In this document: piece by piece, positions 33,633 to 41,729 of the stretch
How positions within the stretch are numbered: the stretch's first letter is position 1
Layout of the letters: every line of letters begins with the position of its first letter
DNA from: JBPYFK01 sp051984675
Lineage (GTDB): Bacteria; Actinomycetota; Actinomycetes; Mycobacteriales; Pseudonocardiaceae
Reading direction: 5' to 3'
Assembly (NCBI GenBank): GCA_051984675.1
Contig: JBPYFK010000072.1
Coordinates: 1 to 42,068 of the forward strand
DNA length: 42,068 nucleotides
Notes under the pieces: model-generated
The model's input: the letters and a program-made list of their open reading frames with translations, nothing else
Told to the model about the DNA's origin: nothing
Database searches by the model: none
Made by a program: the position numbers and the translations under genes

Positions 33633-34885
33633 CACGGACGGTCTTCGCTGGCGGGCGGGTTTTCGACGGGACCGGTGCCGACCCGTCACCCGCCGACGTC
33701 GCGGTCGACGGCGGCCTGATCGCCGACATCGGTACCGGGCTCGACGGCGACGAGGTCGTGGACTGCGCCGGTGCCACGGTGCTGCCCGGCATGTTCGACT
33801 GCCACGTGCACGTCACCGTGTCCGAGATCAACGTGCTGCACCGGCTGCACCGGCCATTCTCCTACCAGTTCTACGAGGCGGCGCAGAACCTGCGACGCAC
33901 CCTCGACATCGGCATCACCACGGTGCGCGACGCCGCGGGAGCCGATCTCGGTATCAAGCGGGCCGTCGAGGACGGCCTGATCCCGGGCCCGCGGATGCAG
34001 ATCTCAGTCAACGCGATTACCCAGACCGGCGGGCATGGCGACGGCTGGCTGCCGTCGGGACACTGCGTGCCTTTATCCCTTCCTCACCCTGGCAGGCCGC
34101 ATGCGCTGGTCGACGGGCCCGACGAGATGCGCCGCACGGCCCGCACGTTGATCAGGGCGGGTGCCGAGGTACTCAAGGTGCACACAACCGGCGGCGTACT
34201 GTCGCCGGGCGACGATCCCCGGCATTCCCAGTTCACCCCGGCGGAGCTGGACGTGCTCGTCACCGAGGCGGCCATGCAGGGCCGATACGTGATGGCGCAC
34301 GCTCAGGGCACCGAGGGCGTCAAGAATGCCATCCGCGCCGGCATCCGCTCCATCGAGCACGGAATCTACCTCGACGACGAGGCGATCGACCTGATGCTGG
34401 AGCACCAGACCTGGCTGGTCCCAACCCTTGTCGCGCCGGTCGCCGTCATCCGCGCGGGCAAGGCGGGGGCGGCGTTACCGGAGGTCGTGATTCGCAAGGC
34501 CGAGGACGTGGCCACGGTTCACGCCGAATCGGTGTGCCGGGCAGCCGCGGCCGGGGTGCGCATCGCGATGGGCACCGACAGCGGTGTGGGCCCGCACGGC
34601 ACCAACCTGGAGGAACTCCCGCTGATGGCGGCGTGCGGGATGAGCCCGGCCGAGGTGCTGGCGGCGACGACGTCGTCGGCGGCGACGTTGCTCGGCTACG
34701 GCGACGAGCTGGGCAGGCTCGCGCCCGGATATCGTGCCGACCTGGTCGTGGTGGGCGGCGACGCCTACGACCTGGACGCGCTGACGGGCAACATCCGCGA
34801 GGTGTGGAAAGACGGCGTACGAGTGGTCGACCGGACGTCGATCGAGTCGGCTGCTGCGGCGGGTGAGCCCGTTGTCCCTGCTTGA
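33629..34885 (+). CDS. Metal-dependent amidohydrolase (prolidase-like group)
   Basis: A 418-residue TIM-barrel amidohydrolase. Metal-site pieces in order: FDCHVHVT (HxH, about 56-63), a Lys in EVLKVHTTGGV that may be carbamylated, His in VMAHAQG and SIEHGIYL, and Asp in MGTDSGVGPHG. N-terminal and C-terminal strands (ADVAVDGGLIADIG, GYRADLVVVGGDAYDLDALT) form the small beta domain. This layout suits members that cleave Xaa-Pro, Xaa-Arg or related dipeptides, or cyclic amides. The GTG start overlaps the symporter stop by 4 nt (GTGA). Confidence 0.8.
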   Translation: MTRTVFAGGRVFDGTGADPSPADVAVDGGLIADIGTGLDGDEVVDCAGATVLPGMFDCHVHVTVSEINVLHRLHRPFSYQFYEAAQNLRRTLDIGITTVRDAAGADLGIKRAVEDGLIPGPRMQISVNAITQTGGHGDGWLPSGHCVPLSLPHPGRPHALVDGPDEMRRTARTLIRAGAEVLKVHTTGGVLSPGDDPRHSQFTPAELDVLVTEAAMQGRYVMAHAQGTEGVKNAIRAGIRSIEHGIYLDDEAIDLMLEHQTWLVPTLVAPVAVIRAGKAGAALPEVVIRKAEDVATVHAESVCRAAAAGVRIAMGTDSGVGPHGTNLEELPLMAACGMSPAEVLAATTSSAATLLGYGDELGRLAPGYRADLVVVGGDAYDLDALTGNIREVWKDGVRVVDRTSIESAAAAGEPVVPA

Positions 34886-36098
34886 GGATGCGCTCGCACT
34901 GCGCGAGGACATGGTGGCCCTCCGACACTCGCTGCACGCCGAACCCGAAGTCGGGCTGTCCCTGCCCCGCACCCAGCAAAAGGTGCTTGCCGCGCTGGAA
35001 GGGTTGCCACTGGAGGTCCACAGAGGGGACAAGCTCACCTCGGTGACCGCGGTGCTGCGCGGGGCCAACCCTGGCGCGACCGTGCTCCTGCGCGGCGACA
35101 TGGATGCCCTGCCGCTGCAGGAGCAAGGCGACCTTCCCTACCGGTCCACAGTGGATGGAATGATGCACGCCTGCGGGCATGACATGCACACCACGATGCT
35201 GGCCGCCGTTGCCCGCATGCTGTGCGCGCGGCGCGCCGATCTTGCCGGTGACGTGGTGTTCATGTTCCAACCTGGGGAGGAGGGCCACGACGGCGCGCGG
35301 TTGATGCTGGCCGAGGGACTGCTCGACGCCGCTGGCCGGCGGCCGATCGCCGCGTATGCGCTGCACGTGGCGTCCGACCGGCTACCCCTCGGCGTGTTCG
35401 GCACCAGGGGCGGGCCGTTGCTGGCCTCGTCCAACAACCTGCGGGTCACCGTCCAAGGATCAGGGGGCCACGGGTCACAGCCGTTCAAGGCCAAGGACCC
35501 CGTCCCCGTGGCCTGCGAGATCGTGTTGGCGTTGCAGACCTTTGTCACCCGTTCCTTCGACGTGTTCGACCCGGTGGTGCTGACCGTGGGTTCGATTCAC
35601 GCAGGCACCAAGGAAAACATCATCCCGGACATGGCCAGTTTCGACGCCACCGTACGGTGTTTCTCGCCGGAAAGCCTGGCGCGCATGCGCGACGGCGTGG
35701 TCGCGGTGTGTCGGGGAATCGCCGGAGCGCACGGTCTCGGCATCGACGCGGAATTCGAGGAAATGTATCCGGTCACCGTGAACAACCCGGACGAGGCGGC
35801 GTTCGTGGCCGACACCGTCGCGGACACTATGGGCGAGAACCGCTTCACGGAACTCCCGCACCCGCAACCGGCTGCGGAGGACTTTTCCCGCGTCATCGAA
35901 GCGGTACCAGGTGCGATGGTGATGGTCGGTGCCTGCCCGCCGGACCGCGACCACACCCGAGCCCCTGGCAACCACTCGCCGCGGGCGGAGTTCGACGACG
36001 CGGTCCTCCCCGAAGGCGCCGCCCTCCTCGCCGAACTGGCAACCCGCAGGCTGGCCGCTGCCGCCTCAGGTACGACAACGGCCCAGCGGGGCACGTGA
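34863..36098 (+). CDS. M20-family amidohydrolase (copy 2)
   Basis: A 411-residue paralogue of the protein at 30727-31920, with the same motifs: LRGDMDALPL, MHACGHDMHTTM, FQPGEEGHDGAR, GSGGHGSQPF, and AAEDFS at the C-terminal metal site. The two copies share long identical blocks such as RSFDVFDPVV versus RRFDVFDPVV. Keeping two copies in one operon suggests different acyl or amino acid preferences. GTG 34863 overlaps the previous gene by 23 nt, with GCGGCGG just before it. A stem-loop terminator follows at 36281. Confidence 0.85.
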   Translation: MSPLSLLEDALALREDMVALRHSLHAEPEVGLSLPRTQQKVLAALEGLPLEVHRGDKLTSVTAVLRGANPGATVLLRGDMDALPLQEQGDLPYRSTVDGMMHACGHDMHTTMLAAVARMLCARRADLAGDVVFMFQPGEEGHDGARLMLAEGLLDAAGRRPIAAYALHVASDRLPLGVFGTRGGPLLASSNNLRVTVQGSGGHGSQPFKAKDPVPVACEIVLALQTFVTRSFDVFDPVVLTVGSIHAGTKENIIPDMASFDATVRCFSPESLARMRDGVVAVCRGIAGAHGLGIDAEFEEMYPVTVNNPDEAAFVADTVADTMGENRFTELPHPQPAAEDFSRVIEAVPGAMVMVGACPPDRDHTRAPGNHSPRAEFDDAVLPEGAALLAELATRRLAAAASGTTTAQRGT

Positions 36099-36280
36099 GT
36101 GGCGGCGCCGTCAATTAAGGCGCCGACGCAACCGCAGCCGAACTGACCACCAAGCACATTTCACGAGGTCGCAACAGAACTCGCAACGTTCACCAACCAG
36201 ACAGAGAAGGCGAACAGAACGCCATATCTTGGCCCGATGCCCGTATGGGTTTGAGAGAAGCGCAACCCCAGTGCGGCTGC

Positions 36281-36316
36281 GCCGCCCGGCCGAGCCGGAC
36301 GGCCCCGCCGGGCGGC
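36281..36316. terminator. Bidirectional stem-loop between convergent genes
   Basis: A perfect 10-bp stem (GCCGCCCGGC, GCCGGGCGGC) with a 16-nt loop lies in the 226-bp space between the M20 operon end and the monooxygenase stop at 36325. A weaker GGCGCC-9 nt-GGCGCC element precedes it at about 36101-36121. Confidence 0.6.
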
Positions 36317-36324
36317 TCGCATAC

Positions 36325-38130
36325 TCACGATTTGTGGTGGACTTCTTGCAGGCCGTACACCGGAGTGGGAATGCCCTCGGCGCGAGCCTTGAGCTGCAGC
36401 GCCAGGTATAGCGAATAGTGCCGCGACTGGTGCAGGTTGCCGCCGTGGAACCACAGGCCCTTCTGCTGGGTGGGCTTCCACATGTTGCGTTCCTCGCCTT
36501 CCCATGGGCCCGGATCCTTGGTGGTGTTCGAGCCCAAGCCCCACACCTTACCGACCTTGTCCGCGACCTCCTGGCCAACTATGTCCGCGGCAAGACCGTT
36601 CATCGACCCGTATCCAGTGGCATAGACGACGAGGTCAGCCTCGAGTCGGGTGTCGTCCTCCAGCACCACCTCGTACTCCGTCAACGCGGCCACCTGACCC
36701 CGGGCGAGCTTGATGTCCCCGTTGGCGACCAGTTCGGACGCGCCCACGTCGATATAGTAGCCGGATCCGCGCCGCAGATACTTCATGAACAGCCCCGAGT
36801 CGTCATCGCCGAAGTCCAGACTGAAGCCGGCTTCCTCCAGCCGCCGGTAGAAGCCGGCGTCCTCTTCCCGGATGGCGTCGAAAGCAGGTTTCTGGAACTG
36901 GTTCAAGATCCGGTACGGCAGCGACGCGAACGTTAGGTCCGCGGTTCTGGTGTCGATACCGGATGCCACCGCCTCTTCGGAGTACAGCGGGCGAAGAGCG
37001 TGCTGCATCAGCGAGTCCGAGCGCACGACATGGGTCGACGAGCGTTGCACCATGGTCACGTTCGCGCCGTGCTCCCACAGCGCGGCACAGATGTCATGCG
37101 CGGAGTTGTTGGAGCCGATGACCACCACGTTCTTGCCTGCGTAGGCATCCGGGCCGGGATGCTGCGACGAGTGGTGCTGATCGCCGAGGAACCTCTCCTG
37201 CCCAGGAAGCGACGGCACGTTCGGCTTGCCGGACACCCCGAGCGCGAGCACCAGCTGACTCGGCCGCAACGTCACCTGCTCACCGGCGCGGTCGACGACC
37301 AGCTCCCACCGCTCGGCATCGTCGTCGTACTTCGCGCTGAGGGCAGTCGTCGAGCCCCAGTAGTTGAGCTCCATGACCTTGGTGTACATCTCCAACCAGT
37401 CGCCGATCTTGTCCTTCGGCGAGAAGATCGGCCAGTTGTCCGGGAACTTGAGATAGGGCAGGTGGTCGTACCACACCGGATCGTGCAGGGCCAGCGACTT
37501 GTACCGGTTGCGCCACGAGTCACCGGGGCGCTCGTTGCGCTCGACGATGATCGTCGCGACGCCGAGCTGGCGCAGACGGGCGCCGAGTGCGATGCCGCCC
37601 TGACCACCGCCGACGATGACGACATCGGGCTGGCGGGTGTAGCCCAGCTCGCGAGCTTCCTTCTCCCGCTCCTCCCGCCACGTCACGCGGTTCGGGTCAA
37701 CGCCGTGCTGGACGCCCTTCGGTCGCCGTTGGTTCATCCACTCCTCGTGGCCTTTGAGCTCGTCCAGCGTCGTAAGCAGCGTCCATGCCTTGCCGTCGGC
37801 CAGGCGTACGTGCCCGGTACCGCGGCCGACCTCGGTCTCAAACGACAGCCACGCCTCGATAAGTCCATCGGTCTCGGTAGGCTCACCGGTAACCGAGAAT
37901 CTGCCGGGCTTTATTCGTTCAAGGGTCGCACCCAGCATGTCCGCGATCTCGGCCCTGCCCTCGACCGTCTTGACGTTCCAGGTGAACGCGACGAGGTCGC
38001 GCCAGTAGCTTGTGTCAGCGAACAGCGACACAGCCTGTTCCACATCGTGTGTCTGAAGAGCACGCTCGAACTCGGATACCCAGGCGCCCACCCGGGCCAT
38101 GGCGTCGGTGCGTTCCACCGTCTGGCTCAC
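36325..38130 (-). CDS. FAD-dependent monooxygenase (FMO/BVMO-like) with SnoaL-like N-terminal domain
   Basis: A 601-residue flavoprotein. Residues 1-~130 resemble a SnoaL/NTF2-like domain (VSEFERALQTHDVEQAVSLF, then WNVKTVEGRAEIADML). FAD motif VIVGGGQGGIALGARLRQLG is at about 171-190; the NADPH Rossmann motif NVVVIGSNNSAHDICAALWE is near 340. Between them FLGDQHHSSQH follows the FxGxxxHxxx pattern of FMO/BVMO enzymes but has His where Trp or Tyr usually ends it. Such enzymes add oxygen to ketones, amines or sulphides. GTG 38130 has GAGGAGG 6 nt upstream. It is divergent from a GAF regulator that likely activates it. Confidence 0.85.
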   Translation of the reverse strand: MSQTVERTDAMARVGAWVSEFERALQTHDVEQAVSLFADTSYWRDLVAFTWNVKTVEGRAEIADMLGATLERIKPGRFSVTGEPTETDGLIEAWLSFETEVGRGTGHVRLADGKAWTLLTTLDELKGHEEWMNQRRPKGVQHGVDPNRVTWREEREKEARELGYTRQPDVVIVGGGQGGIALGARLRQLGVATIIVERNERPGDSWRNRYKSLALHDPVWYDHLPYLKFPDNWPIFSPKDKIGDWLEMYTKVMELNYWGSTTALSAKYDDDAERWELVVDRAGEQVTLRPSQLVLALGVSGKPNVPSLPGQERFLGDQHHSSQHPGPDAYAGKNVVVIGSNNSAHDICAALWEHGANVTMVQRSSTHVVRSDSLMQHALRPLYSEEAVASGIDTRTADLTFASLPYRILNQFQKPAFDAIREEDAGFYRRLEEAGFSLDFGDDDSGLFMKYLRRGSGYYIDVGASELVANGDIKLARGQVAALTEYEVVLEDDTRLEADLVVYATGYGSMNGLAADIVGQEVADKVGKVWGLGSNTTKDPGPWEGEERNMWKPTQQKGLWFHGGNLHQSRHYSLYLALQLKARAEGIPTPVYGLQEVHHKS

Positions 38131-38209
38131 GAACTACCTCCTCAAGGCGCGCGAGTCGATTCCGTCACCTCATCTGGCGTGTGAGCCAGTCAACACGACC
38201 GATGCGACC

Positions 38210-38260
38210 TGGCACAGTCGTTGCAAAAGGTTGCATTCCAGCACTAGAACGCTGGTCACC
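38210..38260. promoter_or_regulatory. Regulatory space with TTGCA direct repeats and CCAGC/GCTGG hairpin
   Basis: In the 369-bp divergent space (38131-38499), GTTGCAAAAGGTTGCAT (about 38220-38236) repeats GTTGCA 10 bp apart, one helical turn. It is followed by CCAGC-8 nt-GCTGG (about 38238-38255). These are candidates for binding by the adjacent GAF regulator. No clear -35/-10 pair was found. Confidence 0.35.
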
Positions 38261-38499
38261 CCGAGGCGCACCGTCGTTCCGTCTAGCTGTGCCCGATCAC
38301 TGCGTTGCGGCCGCCAGGACACCAACGGATAGGCCCCCAAGTCTCGATCGGTCAAGTCGTCGAAGAAGGGTTTGCCGCGCCGCATGCCGGTCGCAAGATG
38401 AGAGTGCTCGTGGACCCGCTGCGTGGCAGAGCGGGTGGTGCGATCCCAGCGCGCCAGCCGCCTGTGGTCTTCAACGGAGATGACCGGCAGGAGTGCCGT

Positions 38500-39786
38500 G
38501 TGGCCACCGATCACCTTGATATCGCGGTTCCTTCCGGGACCGACCCGCGTGAGCACGCCCGGCTGCTCGCTCACGCTCGCGAAGCCACCCTGGCCGGGCA
38601 GAAACCGCGTGCGCACCCGCGCCGCGTGATCAAAGAATCCTGGCTTCGCGTCCGCAACCAGGGCGTGGACCCGGACCACGGAGCGGTGAGCCCCGCGATC
38701 TCCCGCAACGACGTCGAGCACCGCAGAGACACCTGCGGCCTCACCGAGGCCGCATTGACCACATTGCGCCGCGGGCTGGTCAGCATCGCAGACGACGCCG
38801 CGCACATCATGGTCATCACCGACGCCGAGGGGCGGGTACTGTGGCGCGAAGGCAGCGATGCCGTCCGCGCGCGGGCTGACCGGCTCGGATTCTTCGAGGG
38901 GGCGTCCTGGGCTGAGACCGCCGTCGGCACCAACGCGATCGGTACGGCCCTGGTCGCGTGCCGCCCGCTGCAGGTGTACTCCGCCGAGCACTACGTCCGC
39001 ACCCACCACCCCTGGGTCTGCTCCGCCGCACCCATCCGCAACCCGCGCGACGGGTGGGTTCTCGGCGTGGTCGACGTCAGCGGACCCGCCGCCACCGCCC
39101 ATCCGAGCACGTTGGCCCTGGTGGACACGGCCGCCCGCCTGGCGGAAGCACAGTTGCGCCAAGCCCACCTCGCAGACCTGGAACGGCTTCGGTGCATCGC
39201 GGCGCCGCTGCTGGCCAGAATCAAGGGCAGCGCCCTGGTCACCGACCCGCATGGTTGGGTCGCCGCCTCGGTCGGACTCTCCCCGGTCGACCGCGTACTT
39301 CTTCCGGATACACCCAACGGTCAACGGATCTGGCTACCGGCGTTCGGTCCATGCACGCTCGAACCCTTGCCGGGGGGCTTCCTCGTGCGCCCCTCGGAAG
39401 GGGAAACCTCCGCTCCGCTGCGCGCGACTCTCGATCTTCGGCGGCCGACCCGGCCCCGACTGACCATTCACCGCGAAAGCGGCACCTGGACGCACTCCCT
39501 CAGCCCCCGGCACGCGGAGATCCTGTTCATCCTGGCACGCTACCGCCGTGGACGAACGGCCGTCGAACTCGCCTCCGACCTCTTCGACGATCCCACCCGG
39601 ACGATCACTGTGCGTGCGGAAGTGTCCCGCCTGCGCAAGCTCATCGGGTCTATTCTGGACCATCGCCCCTACCGGTTCGCCGACGAAGTCGAAGTCGTAG
39701 TGGAGCACGGGCACGAACCCTCCACGGTGCTCCCCCACTCCACCGCTCCCGCACTGGCGCGCCTGCGCGAGATCCCCACTCTCTGA
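38500..39786 (+). CDS. GAF-domain transcriptional regulator (AcoR-like, without AAA+ module)
   Basis: A 428-residue protein. The N-terminal helical segment (PREHARLLAHAREATLAG ... VIKESWLR) is typical of AcoR-like activators. A GAF domain follows at about residues 90-215 (ITDAEGRVLWREGSDA, AVGTNAIGTALVACRPLQVY, HHPWVCSAAPIRNP, VLGVVDVSG). The C-terminus (HAEILFILARYRRGRTAVEL, then TITVRAEVSRLRKLIGSIL) resembles a winged-helix DNA-binding domain. No sigma-54 AAA+ domain or Fis helix is present, in keeping with the lack of sigma-54 in actinobacteria. Similar regulators flank monooxygenase and alcohol-oxidation genes. GTG 38500 has CAGGAG 4 nt upstream; the upstream frame looks non-coding. Confidence 0.75.
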   Translation: MATDHLDIAVPSGTDPREHARLLAHAREATLAGQKPRAHPRRVIKESWLRVRNQGVDPDHGAVSPAISRNDVEHRRDTCGLTEAALTTLRRGLVSIADDAAHIMVITDAEGRVLWREGSDAVRARADRLGFFEGASWAETAVGTNAIGTALVACRPLQVYSAEHYVRTHHPWVCSAAPIRNPRDGWVLGVVDVSGPAATAHPSTLALVDTAARLAEAQLRQAHLADLERLRCIAAPLLARIKGSALVTDPHGWVAASVGLSPVDRVLLPDTPNGQRIWLPAFGPCTLEPLPGGFLVRPSEGETSAPLRATLDLRRPTRPRLTIHRESGTWTHSLSPRHAEILFILARYRRGRTAVELASDLFDDPTRTITVRAEVSRLRKLIGSILDHRPYRFADEVEVVVEHGHEPSTVLPHSTAPALARLREIPTL

Positions 39787-39907
39787 TCTTCCGTGGCGGC
39801 AGCCGCGATGTGGCCGCGCGTCGACGCGCGCCCAAGCCACGGGTCAGGGAACATAGTCCCTGGACCGTGCCGCAGGTTGGTGTCCAGCCTGAGGCTGGTA
39901 GCAAGTT

Positions 39908-39937
39908 CCGGACACGTGGGACTGCGGACGTGTCCGG
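39908..39937. terminator. Stem-loop, first of a tandem pair
   Basis: A perfect 10-bp stem CCGGACACGT / ACGTGTCCGG with a 10-nt loop lies in the convergent space between the GAF regulator and the binding-protein gene. Confidence 0.5.
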
Positions 39938-39946
39938 TCTGGGAAG

Positions 39947-39981
39947 GCACCGTCGTGGCGAGCAAGGGACCACGACGGTGC
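39947..39981. terminator. Stem-loop, second of a tandem pair
   Basis: A perfect 12-bp stem GCACCGTCGTGG / CCACGACGGTGC with an 11-nt loop, followed by TTT on plus. It is 14 nt past the stop of the minus-strand binding-protein gene, so it may serve both genes. Confidence 0.65.
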
Positions 39982-39994
39982 TTTCAGTCTCCCG

Positions 39995-40900
39995 TTACGG
40001 GTTGGCGAAAGCCCCCACGACCTGTGGGTTCGCGTCAGCCCACTGGCGTGCCGCGTTGTCCTCCTGCCCCTTGGGCGCTTGGACCACTGCGTTCTCCAGC
40101 GACGACAGTTGCTGGTCAGTGAGGTGGAACTTCCTGACCATGGCGGTCACGTCGGGGAAGTCCCGGGTGAAGTTCTGCCGGCCAATGCTGTGCAACTGCT
40201 CAGGAGCTCCCAACGCTCCCTTCGGGTCGGCCAAGTCCTTCAACTGGTACCGCGCGTACGCCCAGTGCGGGTGCCACAACGTCACCACGATGGGTTGACG
40301 CGCAGCATAGGCCTTCTCCAGCGACGCCAGCATCGCCGTCGACGACGACGTACTCAACTGGAACTCGGGCGCGAGGCCGTACGCCGGGATCACGTTGTTC
40401 TTGACGATCCGAGTCTCCCCAGCACCTGGGTCAATCCCGGTGATCGTGCCGTTGAACTCCGCCCCCCGGCCCTTCAGGTCACCGATCGAGTTCAAGCCGG
40501 TGACGTAGTTGGGAACGGCCAAATTCAGCGTGGCCTGGTTATACCAGATCCCCAGGTCCTGCAGCCGGCTCTTGTACTGGTTCCAGTAGTCACCGTGCGT
40601 GGAAGGCAGCCACGCATCCTGGAACAAGTCAACGCTGCCCTGAGCGAGACCGGCATACATGGGGCCTGCATCCAACTGGACCAGATTCACCCGGTAGCCC
40701 CGCCGCTCGAGCAAGACCTTGAACAGGTGTGCGTTAGCGACGTTCTCGTCCCAGGAAATGTAGCCGATGTTGATCGTGCGGGACTGCTGCCCCGTGCCGG
40801 TCGAGGCTTGCCGCCCACCGCAGCCCGCCAGGATGAGCGCCAGCGCACTCAAAGCCGCGACCAGGGCGACGAACCAGCGCCTTCGACGGTGCTTTCCCAT
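39995..40900 (-). CDS. Glycine betaine/choline-type ABC substrate-binding lipoprotein (OpuAC/ProX-like)
   Basis: A 301-residue lipoprotein. The signal peptide is basic (MGKHRRRRWF), then hydrophobic, and ends in lipobox LILAGC, so it is anchored outside the membrane. The OpuAC-type fold is visible: INIGYISWDENVANAHLFKV, GSVDLFQDAWLPSTHGDYWN and VTLWHPHWAYARYQLKDLAD, with Trp/Tyr residues able to form the aromatic cage for a quaternary amine. ATG 40900 has GAGAGGAG 7 nt upstream. No permease or ATPase gene lies beside it in the window, so it is an orphan here or serves a transporter encoded elsewhere. Confidence 0.8.
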   Translation of the reverse strand: MGKHRRRRWFVALVAALSALALILAGCGGRQASTGTGQQSRTINIGYISWDENVANAHLFKVLLERRGYRVNLVQLDAGPMYAGLAQGSVDLFQDAWLPSTHGDYWNQYKSRLQDLGIWYNQATLNLAVPNYVTGLNSIGDLKGRGAEFNGTITGIDPGAGETRIVKNNVIPAYGLAPEFQLSTSSSTAMLASLEKAYAARQPIVVTLWHPHWAYARYQLKDLADPKGALGAPEQLHSIGRQNFTRDFPDVTAMVRKFHLTDQQLSSLENAVVQAPKGQEDNAARQWADANPQVVGAFANP

Positions 40901-41330
40901 CACGTTGCTCCTCTCGTCCGCCAGCCGAGTCCGAGCCGCCGATGCTGTCCGCACCAACACGGTGGCGACCTCGCGGGCGAAACGCCCCAAGTAGGGTGAT
41001 CAGAGCGAAGCTGACCGTCCGCGACCGGCGAAGCTCAACCCGTGGGCGTACCCCACAGACCCAACACGTCGGTCGGCCCCAGACTCGTCACAGTCGCGAT
41101 CAACCCCCCAAGGCACTCGCCGACGACCAGAGCCGAGTCATGCTCCTGGTGGCCCCCTTTAGTGTCGTTCCACTCCAATACAGCCGCACGTCGACCGAGG
41201 CTGGTGCGCCCACGAGGACAAGCAGAAGAGTCTCACCGAGCATGTGCCCTGGACACTCAAGCGCGGACACCGCGGCATGCACGTGAGGCGGCGCTCACTC
41301 GATAGAGTGAAACCAGGAGAACGACCCGAG
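40901..41330. other. Intergenic region with no recognised gene
   Basis: 430 bp between the binding-protein start and the Nudix-like frame. Frames on both strands lack family resemblance. Near its right end TCACTC-GATA-GAGTGA (41295-41310) forms a perfect 6-bp dyad, with a TAGAGT -10-like box inside it (41303-41308). Confidence 0.45.
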
Positions 41331-41723
41331 ATGTACACCGTGCGGGCCTGCTGGCACAGGGCTACCTGCACGCGTGGCTCTCAGCCACTCCGAGGCGCTA
41401 GCGCGACCCGGCCTCACGGTGCCGCTGCCTTTCGTTGGTTGCCTGCCGGGCCACCCGAAGGCGGCGGACTGAAGCATGCCGAGTCGCCGCTGACAGGTGC
41501 GCGCCGCGAGTTCACCGAAGAAACCGGTCTGCCCGGCGAGGCCGTCGTCGATCGGCAGGTGCTCGTTCAACACGCCTTCGCCTGGTTCGGCACGCCAATG
41601 GCGCACGTTGAACGGTTCCTCCTCGCTCGCGTCCCCGAGCACGCACCTCGAACCCTCCGACCTGACGCAGATCATCGGTCCGTTGGACATAGCGGTGGCC
41701 CAATGTCCAGTGTGGACGAATAA
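41331..41723 (+). pseudogene. Nudix hydrolase-like frame, probably degraded
   Basis: The 130-codon frame contains a near-perfect Nudix box GGLKHAESPLTGARREFTEETGL (G x5 E x7 REF x EE x GL; about residues 45-67), followed by a plausible strand HAFAWFGTPMAHVERFLLAR. Nudix enzymes cleave nucleoside diphosphates linked to another group. Both flanks look wrong: residues before the box (CWHRATCTRGSQPLRG) are Arg/Cys-rich and not Nudix-like, a short PPEG insertion precedes GGG, and the C-terminus becomes non-conserved after ARVPEHAPRT. ATG 41331 has AGGAGA 10 nt upstream, so it may still be translated. Confidence 0.5.
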
Positions 41724-41729
41724 CTGAAG

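Noticed and set aside
31989..33689. 566-codon minus-strand frame opposite the symporter
   Set aside because: Composed mostly of Gln, His, Asp and Arg, the mirror of hydrophobic codons in the symporter gene.
38210..38225. TGGCACAGTCGTTGCA, a perfect sigma-54 (-24/-12) promoter match upstream of an AcoR-like regulator
   Set aside because: Actinobacteria are not known to carry sigma-54, the regulator lacks the AAA+ domain, and the site points toward the regulator rather than the monooxygenase. Treated as chance, perhaps part of a regulator site.
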